Shown here: piece by piece, positions 1-9,105 of the stretch
Numbering within the stretch: the first letter of the stretch is position 1
Layout: every line of letters starts with the position of its first letter
Source: Plantago major
Lineage: Eukaryota > Streptophyta > Magnoliopsida > Lamiales > Plantaginaceae
Direction of reading: 5' to 3'
Length of the DNA: 64,000 nucleotides
NCBI GenBank assembly: GCA_026545765.1
Contig: CM048840.1
Location: 88,192,877 to 88,256,876 of the forward strand
Translations under genes and position numbers: made by a program
The notes under the pieces: generated by a model
Told to the model about the DNA's origin: nothing
The model's input: the letters and a program-made list of their open reading frames with translations, nothing else
The model's database searches: none

Positions 1-294
1 CCGGTTTCGCCTACTAGTGCACCGCGAAATGCTGATCAGGAGATTAGAGCTAACATGGAGAGATCAGAGAGGTTCTATGCAGAAGCACAGCGAAATCAAG
101 CCAAGAATGACCAGAGGTTTGAAAGCATTGAGCAATCACAAAAGAGGTTAGAGAAGACTCTTGCTGATCTGGTCGGCACCTTCCAACAAAGAGAGAAGGG
201 GGAACTCCCCGCGACTGTCGAGAATAACAGAATACTTGCTTTGGAGGTAGTTGTTGACAAGCCAAGAGTAGTGAAGACTGTTATTACGACTTGA
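1..294 (+). pseudogene. gag C-terminal fragment, Athila-like (A1)
   Basis: The frame is open from the window edge to a stop at 292-294. It encodes a charged, glutamine-rich segment typical of the end of plant gypsy gag, with a helical stretch around RFESIEQSQKRLEKTLADLV and then EKGELPATVENNR. This parallels the minus-strand gag of element D (EKGKLLGTPERAM), which supports common descent. The fragment sits directly upstream of a protease-like frame. A stop plus frame breaks separate the two, so no functional gag-protease polyprotein is made from this copy. The N-terminal gag domain lies outside the window. Confidence 0.65.
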
Positions 295-312
295 ACTTGT
301 AACCATGATAAG

Positions 313-927
313 GTGGTTTCCCAGGTTGAGGCAACACAGGTACAGGAAGCAAGAAAGGTGATAACATCTGGTCCTTCGATTCTAGGAGAGAAGGCGAATG
401 CAGGACAAACTCAGATGATCCAAAAGGAAGAGAAGAGCATTAGTGATGCAAACAGTTTCGATTTGGTCGTCGGGATAGGCAGTTCTTCTGAGGTTACATG
501 TATTATTGATACTAGAGCTGCAGTTAACTTGATGACATTCGAGACTTAAGAGGAACTCAACCTGAAGGGTCTATAACGGAGAAGATGCTTTGTGACCATG
601 GCTAATGGTACTAGAAGCAAATGCATGGGAGTTGTTAAGGATCTTCCCGTAACCATTAGTGGAGATGTGTTTATGACTGACTTTGTGGTTGTTGAGTCAC
701 CACAGGTAAAGATCAAAGAGATGGACAAGGATATGCTGCTTCTTGGGCGCCCTTTCAAGGCTATTCATATTATAGTCGATCTTTATGGCCGTACATGTAC
801 TATCCAGGTTTGCGGTGAGAAACGTGAGTTGCAAGTTGTCACCACATCATACTCTCCTGCACAGGTTGACACTAGGAATTACATTGCAGCACACACCGGT
901 CCACTCTACACCTATTCTCGCTCATGA
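313..927 (+). pseudogene. retroviral-type aspartic protease remnant (A1)
   Basis: This is a degenerate pepsin-like retrotransposon protease in two frames (313-549 and 592-927). The active-site region reads CIIDTRAAVNLM, where a D-T/S-G-A motif is expected, so the glycine after D-T is arginine (consistent with one G-to-A change). Downstream comes the typical second half: MANGTRSKCMGVVKDLPV, then DMLLLGRPF, matching the ILGRPFL-like flap-distal motif, and an end similar to the protease of element D (HTGPLYTYSRS versus YVGPLYIFFAG). A stop at 547-549 and a frame break interrupt it. The frame ends cleanly at 925-927 with no RT following, as in element D. Confidence 0.7.
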
Positions 928-1256
928 GTGAACATGGGGACAGAGAAGGGTGGTAACCTCAAGCTCAATTAGCTCCAGCATGGAAGAAGTCGAGCTAACG
1001 ACTATAAACAAAAGCCCCCTTTTGTTTTTTTCCCCATTCATTTAGACTAAATTTTCATTCCGTACACTTGCTTGTTATTTCGTATTGTTAGACTATTTGT
1101 TTATGTGGTTTACTTGTTTTTAGTTTAGTTGTGTCTCTGGAAGGTGGGTCCTTTGCACTCATACGAGGAAACTCGTAAACTCTAGCTGAGGCTTGGAGTT
1201 TCGATCTTGCGACGCGAGGTTGAACTAGTGCAAGTGAATTTTTTGCGAAAAATTCA
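928..1256 (+). other. A1 spacer downstream of protease, non-coding
   Basis: No ORF or family protein is visible. A segment near 990-1015 (agtcgagctaacgac, then a C-rich run) resembles the sequence that commonly follows the last polyprotein ORF in plant gypsy elements. The rest is T-rich and leads into the palindrome array. Confidence 0.4.
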
Positions 1257-1467
1257 CTCTCGCTGCGGCGAAGCATCTTGCTCGCCGCGGCGAGGTGGCC
1301 TCCCTTATCTTTTTTGTGCATTCGTAAGTTTTTCACCGCGGCGAGCCTTTTGCTTCGCCGCGGCGAGCGTCTGTTTATCTTTCATGTGTTTGTCTCGTAA
1401 GTTTTCGCCGCGGCGAGATTAGGAAAAAAAAACCATCTGTAGTTTCGTAAAAACTCGCCGCGGCGAG
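1257..1467 (+). promoter_or_regulatory. internal palindrome array upstream of A1 additional ORF
   Basis: Five to six copies of the perfect 14-bp palindrome CTCGCCGCGGCGAG, or one-base variants of it, occur here (1281-1294, about 1333-1345, 1353-1366, 1404-1417, 1454-1467, and a degenerate copy at 1257-1271). The same palindrome is arrayed around the TATA box in the LTRs of this family (4951-5204, 10622-10905, 55660-55914). Position upstream of a CT-rich leader, an intron and an ATG suggests an internal promoter for the additional ORF. That role is inferred. Confidence 0.6.
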
Positions 1468-2109
1468 CTGGGTTTTTTTAAATCTTTTTATCTTCTTCTT
1501 CTTCCTCACCGCCCCTTTCCCTCTTCTTCCTTTTCCCGTTTTCTTTCTCCCCTCTTCACTCTAATCTCCATTATCCCTCAATTCTCCACCAAATTCCCCC
1601 ATTCTCGTTGCAAATCAACGATTTTTTCCTCCTCTCCCCATTTCTTGCATCACTTTCGTGTGTTTTCCACCCATTCCTTCGGATTCAAAAGGTAAATTGG
1701 CTTGAACTTCCTTCTTCCTTAGTTTCTCGAGTTTACTTGAATTATATGGTTGATTGTCGTTAGTTGTGATTGCTTGGGTGTAGTAGTTAGATTTTGATTG
1801 ATGCATGGATTCCATACTCGTTGATTTTGGAACTTCCTTGTGTTTTCCAATTTTGTGCAATGCTTGCCCATTTTTGACAATTACTGCCATCTTGTCCCTC
1901 TTTTGCTATGTTTATCAATACTCCTATGCTTGTGAACTGATGTGAATTGAGTATTGGCCATGATATTGAATCTCGAGTTGGTTTGGGGATTTTTGCATTC
2001 TCCCCTGTTCCTTGCTCTTTTGTTATTTCTGGCTCTTTGGTCATGAATCGGTTGGGGAGGTAGTTCTCTACCCCCATTGTTCTACACTAACACCTTTCTC
2101 GCAGGCACT
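1468..2109 (+). other. 5' leader with a predicted 413-bp intron, A1 additional ORF
   Basis: A CT-rich leader (about 1490-1680), typical of plant 5' UTRs, is followed by a good donor at 1692 (AAAAG|GTAAAT). The acceptor ends at 2104 (TTTCTCGCAG|GCACTATG), six bases upstream of the ATG at 2110. The intervening 413 bp is T-rich with no ORF of note. Splice sites are read by eye. Confidence 0.55.
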
Positions 2110-3254
2110 ATGTCTCGCAGAACCACAGGCAGCAAACGCCATAGAGGCGAGTCCAGTAGCGCGTCCGGATAGAGCGGTCTCGTAGATGAGTTCTCCCACC
2201 TTTCCGCGGAAGGGAGGGCTTTTATGGAAGCAAACTTTATGGAGCCTAGGAAAGCATGGCCCGAGCGGGAATTGGCTCTTGATGAGCTGGAGGATGCTGT
2301 CTATGCCCGAGTCTGGGCAAGGATCTGATATTTAGGCTAGAGCAAGCTCTTCGGCAAGAAGCTGCCCTATGACCCAAAGCTGGTTCGGGAATTCTACATC
2401 AGCCTCCACGACTTGGCTAATGGGGTGATGATGATTTGCGGTGTCAAGATCCAGTTATCACCTAGGAGTATCCTGGAATTCCTACAGTCCAGGGTGTTCC
2501 AAGCAGCAGACGACTGGTACAGCCATTGGGGCAAAATTTTTCACAACCGGCAGTTTGATAGGGACTTAGCCGAGTTTGTACTTCTACCTGGTACCGATCC
2601 GGAGGACCACAGGACCAAAACCACCATAGCCACCCACTTCCTCAAGCTAGAGGTTCGCCTCTGGAAACATCTGATATAGTATAATGTGACCCCCAACTCA
2701 CATTTTACCACCCTGACCCCTCCCACAGCCCGCCTTATTTGAGCGATCATGGACGGGCAGTTTGTTGACGCCCCAGATATCATTAGGGAGGAGACTTAGT
2801 CCCGGAAGGCTAAAGGCAATCTCCTCAGTTTTCCATGCCTTATTACCAATATCTGTCGGTCCTTCAATGTTCCCGGTATTCAGGGCTCCGAGAAACCCAA
2901 AGGATCTCTGAAATCTGCTAGCGCCAAAGTCATCCTCGGCCGCCATCCCACTCCTATCAGGGGCGTCGATGACACTGCAGAGCAGCCTGCTCCACCTGGT
3001 TCTTCTGACTTCCAGCATTACTTCGAGCAGATGCAAGCACAGTTTCAGGAGTGGGCAGGAACACATATGCCCGGATTGAGGATCAGTACTCCCACATGGA
3101 GGGGCACTACCGGCGACAGGAGGAGCGAGATAGGAGAGCTGAAGCTAGGGAGCAGCATGAGCTTGAGAGCTTGGAGAGGCAGGAGGCACTCTGGAAGGTG
3201 CAGCAGGATTTCTGGGAACAACACTTCGGTGGTGGCCCTTCTGGATCCGTGTGA
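2110..3254 (+). pseudogene. additional ORF, 'putative plant transposon protein' type (A1)
   Basis: This is a protein of about 380 residues of the kind found in plant gypsy elements outside gag-pol; its function is unknown. It begins MSRRTTGSKRHRGESSSASG and has a central domain with FYISLHDLANG, IQLSPRSILEFLQSR, then TATHFLKLEVRLWKHLI-like and NSHFTTLTPPTARLI segments, the usual order in this family. The end is a strongly charged helix (RRQEERDRRAEAREQHELES) likely to form a coiled coil. In-frame stops occur at 2168, near 2326 and 2338, and near 2677, 2740 and 2797. Each is TAG or TGA where CAG or CGA is plausible. One frameshift lies near 3050. The start is chosen by the upstream acceptor and codon frame. 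It is not expressed as a full protein in this copy. Confidence 0.65.
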
Positions 3255-4737
3255 TCACCCCTGTTGAGACAACACTATGGTTGGTCATTCTATACAGTCG
3301 TTTCTTACACTATTCATTGCTAGGGACTATCACTTGTTTAGGTTTGGGGAGGTGGTCGACTGTATCTTTAGCTAAAGTTATCTCGTTTTGTACTCTATTT
3401 CTGATATTTGTACTCTATTTCGTACTCTGTTTTTCATTTTTTTTTATGTATTCTGTTCAAGTGGTATGTTAGCCACTTGTTTGTGTTATGTGACTGTGGT
3501 GGTATGTTAGCCACCTTTCTGTGTTAGTTATATATTTCCTTTCTAATTGAGTCCAGTTTAGATGTTAGTATTTTTATTTTCTCTTGTGGTGAGTTTGAGT
3601 CAATTATCAAGTCGAACGTCTATTGTGAATGGTAAATTCTCTTGATGCTTACGTTTTGTTTAATGTCTAGCTAGAAGTAGTGTAGTTGGCTTTTAATCCT
3701 GCAAGGTCGTTTCTCTTGTAAATAGCAAGTCTGGTTAGCCCTGTAGTCCAAAAGCCTGTGAGGAGCCTAGCCGAAGAAAAAATATTGTACCGGCACATGT
3801 TATTGTGTGATTTCCTGGGATGTGCATGTTTTTACGTATTACTTGCGCCTTTTCATACTTATGTGTACTTAGTTTCGTTGGGGATGACGAATGGCATGCT
3901 TTGCGGATTTTATTTCCCCCCGTTCTGTCGAACTGGTTTGGGGACAAGATTGTTCACTACGAATGTTACGAGTTGTTATAATTGTGCTGCAAAAATCTGT
4001 TTACTGCACCCTAAGCTTATGATATTTGAATCTCGGGGTGGATCTATGGTCTTTATTGATCACCGTTAGTCGTGTTAGGCGTGTTTCAAATACTACCTAT
4101 ATACCGGCGTGGCCTTAAAAAGCCATATGTCCGTGAGGGTTGATGGCGCGTATACCAAACTGACACGCACAAAAGTGCGGACTTTCGGTAAAACAGACAC
4201 CTGCAAAAAATTGAGATTAATAGAGCCCAGGTGGCCATGCACTGAAGTCAGTGAAGCATTATGAGATTTGATGTTGTTTTAAAATGGATGAGGGGAGTAG
4301 CTTTAGTTTTTTCAATTTTTCTGGAGGAATACAGTCATGTGCCAAAGTCCCTTTTGACTCAATGAGACGAGTACAATAGCATAAGATATTTGAGGCATCC
4401 TTGTGACGAAAGTCATCTTTCCAGTTTACTTTATGAGCTATACCCTGTATGGATACTTCCATGAGAGTGAGTGATACACTTTATACATCCGCGAGGGACT
4501 AGTGGGCTAGGCTTAACTGTTAGTTACTTGAGAAACGATCGTGTCTGATTACCTGCTTACTATTTTTGCCAAGGTTAGGTTGAGAAAATTTTTTTCGCAT
4601 CCTATGAATTTAATGTTTTCAATGGTAGATTCGGTCGCTTGGGAATTTGACTCTTTGTTTGTTTACATGGTTTAAAGTCTAGTGTGTTTAGGTTGTGTGT
4701 TTGCTTGAGGACGAGCAAAGGTTCGGTTTGGGGATTT
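3255..4737 (+). other. A1 3' untranslated region with conserved hairpins and PPT
   Basis: This long non-coding stretch between the additional ORF and the LTR aligns block by block with 9106-10455 and, in reverse, with 41801-43429 and 49659-51067. It holds three PPT-like motifs GTTTGGGGA (near 3341-3352, 3935-3945, 4725-4734), a hairpin CGCACAAAAGTGCG at 4166-4179, a hairpin GTGACGAAAGTCAT at 4403-4416, and the pre-PPT hairpin TTGCTTGAGGACGAGCAA at 4701-4718. No protein-coding signal was seen. Confidence 0.7.
4721..4737 (+). promoter_or_regulatory. polypurine tract before LTR (A1)
   Basis: GGTTTGGGGA lies directly upstream of the LTR start TGATGACACA, in the place of the plus-strand primer. 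A second family member has the same arrangement at 10440-10455. Confidence 0.7.
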
Positions 4738-6037
4738 TGATGACACAATATTCTAGCGTCTCATTTGGTCCTTTTTAGCGGTCTTTGTGAGTCTTTGTCT
4801 TTAGTTTTGTAGTCTTTTTAGTTCTTTGTTACGCTTTTGTGTTTTGTTTACATTTTGTAGAAATCGATGTCTTTTAAATAATGAGAAAAAGTTGTTAGCA
4901 TGGCTTCGCTTGTAGATTTTACGAGCTTGGAATTGGAACTTACAAGAAGACTCGCCGCGGCGAGGAAATCAATCTGCCGTGGCCAGATTTAGCGAGTGAT
5001 CATCTTCTGTGATTTAAGAAGGCTCGCAGCGGCGAAGGAATTGGTCCGCCGCGGCGAGATTTTGCGAATGAGCTCTTGTTTTGAAGATTGTAGCTCGCCG
5101 CGGCGAAGGGATTTTCTCGCCGCGTCGAGATTATGTGAGAGCTTTATATTTTGCGATTAAGAAGGCTCGCCGCGGCGAGCTATTCCTTCCGCCGCGGCGA
5201 GAGACGCAGGATCAGAAGTTTTGTTTTCCTTATTAGATTAGAATTTTGATTCTTTCTTTGATACTTTTTTTTAACCTAGTTTGGAGAAAAAGCTCTGGGA
5301 TTCACACATTGACATTGAGACATCTTTGGAGCTTGATTACTCATTGATTTTTATCATCAAGATTATTTGTATTGATTTCTCCGTTGCTTTGTTCTTTACA
5401 ATTCGTTCTTTATCTTTATCGATTGAATTGTATGTTATTGCATGCGAGTTTATCATCTATGTTTCGTATGATTTTTACCATGAATCTCTGTATGCAATCA
5501 TCAAGTATGAGTAGCTAAACACCTTTGAATACAGTAGTATGTGAAGATTATGCATATTTGTTCTAGGGTTTATCAAATCACTCATATAGGTTAGTCTCGT
5601 ATAAAATCTTCGTAAAAACCTTCAATTTGATAAGTCCGTATTAAATTCTCTAAATTGTTCATGTTTAAGGATCGTGAATTGACGACTCACGATTTCTCCA
5701 GTATAATATTTTCTAAGAACAATTGGTTGAATCGAATTGATTGATTTGTTGTACAACAACCGTGTGACAAATATGAGTGTTATCCCTAGTTCGAATTAGC
5801 ATAATTGGATCTTGCTACTGTATTCATCTTCCTCTCATTGTTAATCGTAACCTTAGCTTTAATCAAGCTAGTTAGAAGTACACAAAAACAATCAATCAAA
5901 CTGTTACTGGCAAGTATCTGTTTATCTCACTGCTACGTAGCTTAATTAATTCCTTAGCGAACGACTCTGTGGTTTAGCTTTGTCTGTCTATAACAACTGC
6001 TTACTACTTGGTTTTCTAAGTATTAATTTGAGCACAT
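4738..6037 (+). repeat. A-family LTR, 3' LTR of A1 and 5' LTR of A2
   Basis: It starts TGATGACACA and is homologous throughout to 10456-11757 and to the solo LTR at 55492-56724. The expected end GAGCACATCA is damaged here (GAGCACAT, then TTACC) and the next bases are pol coding sequence, so a deletion removed the LTR tip, PBS and gag. It contains eight GC-rich palindromes (4951-5204) around a weak TATA-like stretch near 5140, and a hairpin at 5671-5693. Confidence 0.85.
4951..5204 (+). promoter_or_regulatory. palindrome array flanking LTR TATA region
   Basis: Eight copies of CTCGCCGCGGCGAG or close variants lie here. Six precede and two follow the TATA-like sequence near 5140. The equivalent positions in sister LTRs have clearer TATA boxes (10841-10850 and 55849-55858). 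Confidence 0.65.
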
Positions 6038-6059
6038 TTACCTAGATACATTAACTGAT

Positions 6060-7175
6060 GATAAGCTAGAAGCAGCTTTAACTCTTAGCTCTCATGAGGA
6101 TATGCTTTGTGAGGAGAGTAGTGAGATAGTCTACATGCTTGACTCAGCTGAAGTTGATCCTGGTGAGGAGATCCATCCCCTTGGTGGAAACACTGGGGAA
6201 ATCGACCCCCCTAAACCCGACCTTAAGGAGCTCCCGTCCCATCTTAAATATGCTTTCCTAGGAGAAACTAAAACTAAACCTATGATAATCTCATCGAAAT
6301 TGCAGAAGGAAGAAGAGAATAGGCTAGTAGAGGTTTTGAGAGAGAACTCCGAAGCCATAGGATGGGGGATTGGTGACATCAAGGGCATTAGTGCGACTAG
6401 GTGCACCCATAGGATTAGTCTTGAAGATGATGCCAAACTTGTGAGGCAACCCCAGTGTAGGCTTAATCCTGTCATGCAAGACGTAGTTAGAACTGAGGTG
6501 CTTAAGCTGTTAGAACATGATATGATCTACCCTATAGCTAACAGTAGATGGGTAAGCCCTGTGCATGTTGTCCCGAAAAAGTCTGGAGTAACTATTGAGA
6601 CCAATGAGAAAGGGATAGAGGTTCCTGTTAGGAAAACCACAGGGTGGCGTGTTTGCATAGATTACATGAGATTAAATGCTGCTACTAAGAAGGACCACTT
6701 TCCCCTGACCTTCATTGATGATGCTAAACCGCCTTGCGGGACACGAGTTCTATTTTTTTTGGATGGTATTTCAGGTTTCTATCAGATTCCCATAGCACAG
6801 GAGGACCAAGAGAAGACCACATTCACTTTCCCATATGGTACCTTCGCCTATCGCAGAATGACTTTTGGCTTATGCAATGCTCCGGCAACTTTCCAAAGGT
6901 GCATGCTCTCTATCTTCTCTGACATGGTGCAGGATTTCATTGAGGTATTTATGGATCACTTCTCTCTTTTTGGTGACTCCTTCACCGACTGCCTTGGTAA
7001 GCTTGATAAAGTCTTGAAATGTTGCATAGAGTGTAATTTGACCCTTAGTTGGGAAAAAAGTCACTTTATGGTGCGAGAGGGTATTGTTCTAGGGCATGTG
7101 GTTTCAAAGCGGGGGATTAAGGTAGATAGAGCTAAACTTGATGTTATAGTGAAACTCCCCCACCCACTTCTGTGA
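6060..7175 (+). CDS. reverse transcriptase, Athila-like (A2)
   Basis: This is the polymerase domain of a gypsy pol polyprotein, open from about 6060 (first Met 6102) to a stop at 7175. Recognisable blocks in order: CTHRISLEDDAK, KLLEHDMIYPI, SRWVSPVHVVPKKSG, TGWRVCIDYMRLNAATKKD, FFLDGISGFYQIP, TFTFPYGTFAYRRMTFGLC, NAPATFQRCM and FMDHFSLFGDSF. The catalytic box, normally FMDD in this lineage, reads FMDH, so the second metal-binding Asp is lost and the enzyme should be inactive. The frame joins the LTR at 6037 with no gag or protease. A frameshift near 7165 moves the reading to the next frame, where the connection and RNase H domains continue. Confidence 0.9.
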   Translation, partial: DKLEAALTLSSHEDMLCEESSEIVYMLDSAEVDPGEEIHPLGGNTGEIDPPKPDLKELPSHLKYAFLGETKTKPMIISSKLQKEEENRLVEVLRENSEAIGWGIGDIKGISATRCTHRISLEDDAKLVRQPQCRLNPVMQDVVRTEVLKLLEHDMIYPIANSRWVSPVHVVPKKSGVTIETNEKGIEVPVRKTTGWRVCIDYMRLNAATKKDHFPLTFIDDAKPPCGTRVLFFLDGISGFYQIPIAQEDQEKTTFTFPYGTFAYRRMTFGLCNAPATFQRCMLSIFSDMVQDFIEVFMDHFSLFGDSFTDCLGKLDKVLKCCIECNLTLSWEKSHFMVREGIVLGHVVSKRGIKVDRAKLDVIVKLPHPLL

Positions 7176-7813
7176 AAGAGTTACAATCTTCTCTAGGACA
7201 TGTTGGATTCCATAGGAGGTTTCATCCAGGATTTCTCAAAATTTTCTAAGTGCCTTAGTAACTTGCTTGTGAAAGATGTGCCTTTTGTTTTCAATGATAA
7301 GTGCATGGAAGCCTTTAATATCCTGAAAGAAAAGCTTGTTCTGCCCCTATTATCATGGCACCTGATTGTTCTTTACCTTTCGAGATTATGTGTGATGCTT
7401 CTGACTATGCTATAGTAGTTTTTCTAGGACAAAGAGTCAATAGGCACTTTCATGTGATTTACTATGCCAGCAAAACTCTAAATGGTGCACAGTTTAATTA
7501 CACTACCACTGAGAAAGAATTCCTGGCTGTCATATTTACCCTGGATAAATTCAGGTCGTATTTGAAGGGATTCAAGGTAATAGTGCATACTGACCATGCA
7601 GCAATTCACCACCTTATGGCCAAAAGCGATTTTATGCCTCGCCTTATTCGCTGGGTCTTGATGCTGCAAGAGTTTGACTGTGAGATAGTTGACAAGTGTG
7701 GCAAAGATAACTTAGTGGAAGATCACCTTTCTAGGATTAATCCTTGTGCCATCGCCCCAACCCCCCCATTCCTGATGATCTCCCTGAGGAGCATTTATTC
7801 TCTGTTAGTTTAA
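7176..7813 (+). pseudogene. RT connection and RNase H domain (A2)
   Basis: This continues the pol frame after a shift (VKELQSSLGHVGFHRRF), with further shifts near 7215 and 7345. RNase H begins around 7380 with [18 protein letters not shown], followed by [47 protein letters not shown] and VEDHLSRI. The Asp of CDAS, the Glu of TEKE and the Asp of HTDH are retained. Because three frameshifts separate it from RT, it is a relic rather than a working enzyme. It abuts the integrase region. Confidence 0.85.
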
Positions 7814-8169
7814 AACCCTGGTTTGCCGACATTGTTAATTTTAAGGCTACAGGTTTGTTCGCCACTAACATGACTTCGAAGGAAAAGAAAACTTTGCTAT
7901 TCGCTGCAGGAGTTACTTCTGGGATGATCCATACTTGTTCAAGCTAGGCAATGATGGTATGATGCGGCGATGTGTACCGGAAGATGAAGTAGGAAGCATA
8001 CTTGCATTCTGCCACTCTATGCAATGCGGTGGGAACTATAGCGGAAAGAAAACAGCCTTGAAAGTTCTTCAATCAAGTTTTCTGGCCCTGTCATTTTAAA
8101 GATGCTCATAAATTATGTATTAGCTGTGATGCCTGTCAGTGAAGTGGCAATATAAGCAAGCGGAATGAG
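7744..8169 (+). pseudogene. integrase N-terminal (zinc-binding) region, decayed (A2)
   Basis: Three frames together show [20 protein letters not shown] and then a zinc-finger-like stretch with SILAFCHSMQCGGNYSGKKT and CISCDACQ, the H-H-C-C arrangement of gypsy integrases. Several stops and shifts interrupt it. It connects RNase H to the well-preserved integrase core at 8170. Confidence 0.7.
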
Positions 8170-9105
8170 ATGGCCCTCACCAATAATCTTGTTGTTGAAC
8201 CTTTTGATGTGTGTGGCATCGACTTTATGGGACCCTCCCCCAAGAGCAATGGCTTTGAATATATCCTAGTTGTTGTCAATTATGTGACTAAGTGGGTGGA
8301 AGCAATTCCAACCAAGACTAATGATTTCAAAGTTGTTGTCTCTTTTCTTGCCAAGAATATTCTTTGCAGGTTTGGTACCCCCAGGGTAGTAATCATTGAT
8401 GGTGGCTCCCACTTCATCAACCGCTCCTTTGAGAATCTGTTAACAAAGTACAGATTGCATAATCGGGTTGCTACAGCATATCACCCTCAGACTTCTGGCC
8501 AGGTAGAGGTTAGTAACCAGCAGATTAAGATTATACTTGAGAGGGTGGTGAAGCCTTACCGGAGGGACTGGTCGTACAAGCTCAATGACGGTTTGTGGGC
8601 ATACCGCACAAGCTATAAAACTGTTATACGCACCACACCTTACAGACTAGTCCACATGAAAGCTTGCCACCTACCGGTAAAGCTTGAGCATAGGGCAGAA
8701 TGGGCAATTAAGGTCCTGAACCTTGATTTGGATGCAGCTGGAAAAGAGCATATACTGCAGCTCTCAGAACTGGAAGAACTCCGGAACACTACTTTCGAGA
8801 ATGCTAAGATCTATAAGGCCAAGACTAAGGATTATCATAATAAGGGAATAATTCATAAGGATTTGACCCCAGGTATGAAAGTTTTATTCTTTAATTCTCG
8901 CCATAAACTGTTTCCAGGTAAGCTGCGTTCTCGATGGGACGGACTGTACGAAATCGTTCAAGTGGCACCACATGGTGCTGTCGAACTCTTGAACACAAGT
9001 GACGGATCCACCTTCAAGGTCAATAGACAACGGGTCAAGCCATATCTGGAAGGATTTAAAGAGCAACCGGATGAAGAGGTTGTTCTTGGTGAATCTAGTA
9101 CATGA
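8170..9105 (+). CDS. integrase core and C-terminal domain (A2)
   Basis: This 311-residue open frame carries the DDE strand-transferase core and the basic C-terminal part of a gypsy integrase. First Asp: VCGIDFMGPSPK. Second Asp: VVIIDGGSHFINRSF. Glu: HPQTSGQVEVSNQQIK. All three catalytic residues are present. Downstream are LWAYRTSYKT, then the chromatin-side end with GMKVLFFNSRHKLFPGKLRSRW and DGLYEIVQV, and VNRQRVKPYL, the usual GPF/Y-like module. The stop at 9103-9105 ends pol; a conserved 1.35-kb 3' UTR and the LTR follow. It is the best-preserved gene of A2, but upstream breaks make it untranslatable as part of a polyprotein. Confidence 0.9.
   Translation: MALTNNLVVEPFDVCGIDFMGPSPKSNGFEYILVVVNYVTKWVEAIPTKTNDFKVVVSFLAKNILCRFGTPRVVIIDGGSHFINRSFENLLTKYRLHNRVATAYHPQTSGQVEVSNQQIKIILERVVKPYRRDWSYKLNDGLWAYRTSYKTVIRTTPYRLVHMKACHLPVKLEHRAEWAIKVLNLDLDAAGKEHILQLSELEELRNTTFENAKIYKAKTKDYHNKGIIHKDLTPGMKVLFFNSRHKLFPGKLRSRWDGLYEIVQVAPHGAVELLNTSDGSTFKVNRQRVKPYLEGFKEQPDEEVVLGESST

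Noticed and set aside
2110..3254. Envelope gene of an endogenous-virus-like Athila element
   Set aside because: No signal peptide, transmembrane segment or cleavage site is visible; the sequence fits the plant transposon-protein type instead.
4951..5204. CRISPR-like or satellite array of CTCGCCGCGGCGAG
   Set aside because: Spacing is irregular, the repeats are short palindromes confined to LTR promoters and the A1 internal promoter, and there are no spacers of constant length.
8510..8530. Loss of the catalytic Glu in A2 integrase (NQQIK instead of NREIK)
   Set aside because: The catalytic Glu is the one in GQVE, which is present; the changed residue is not part of the DDE triad.
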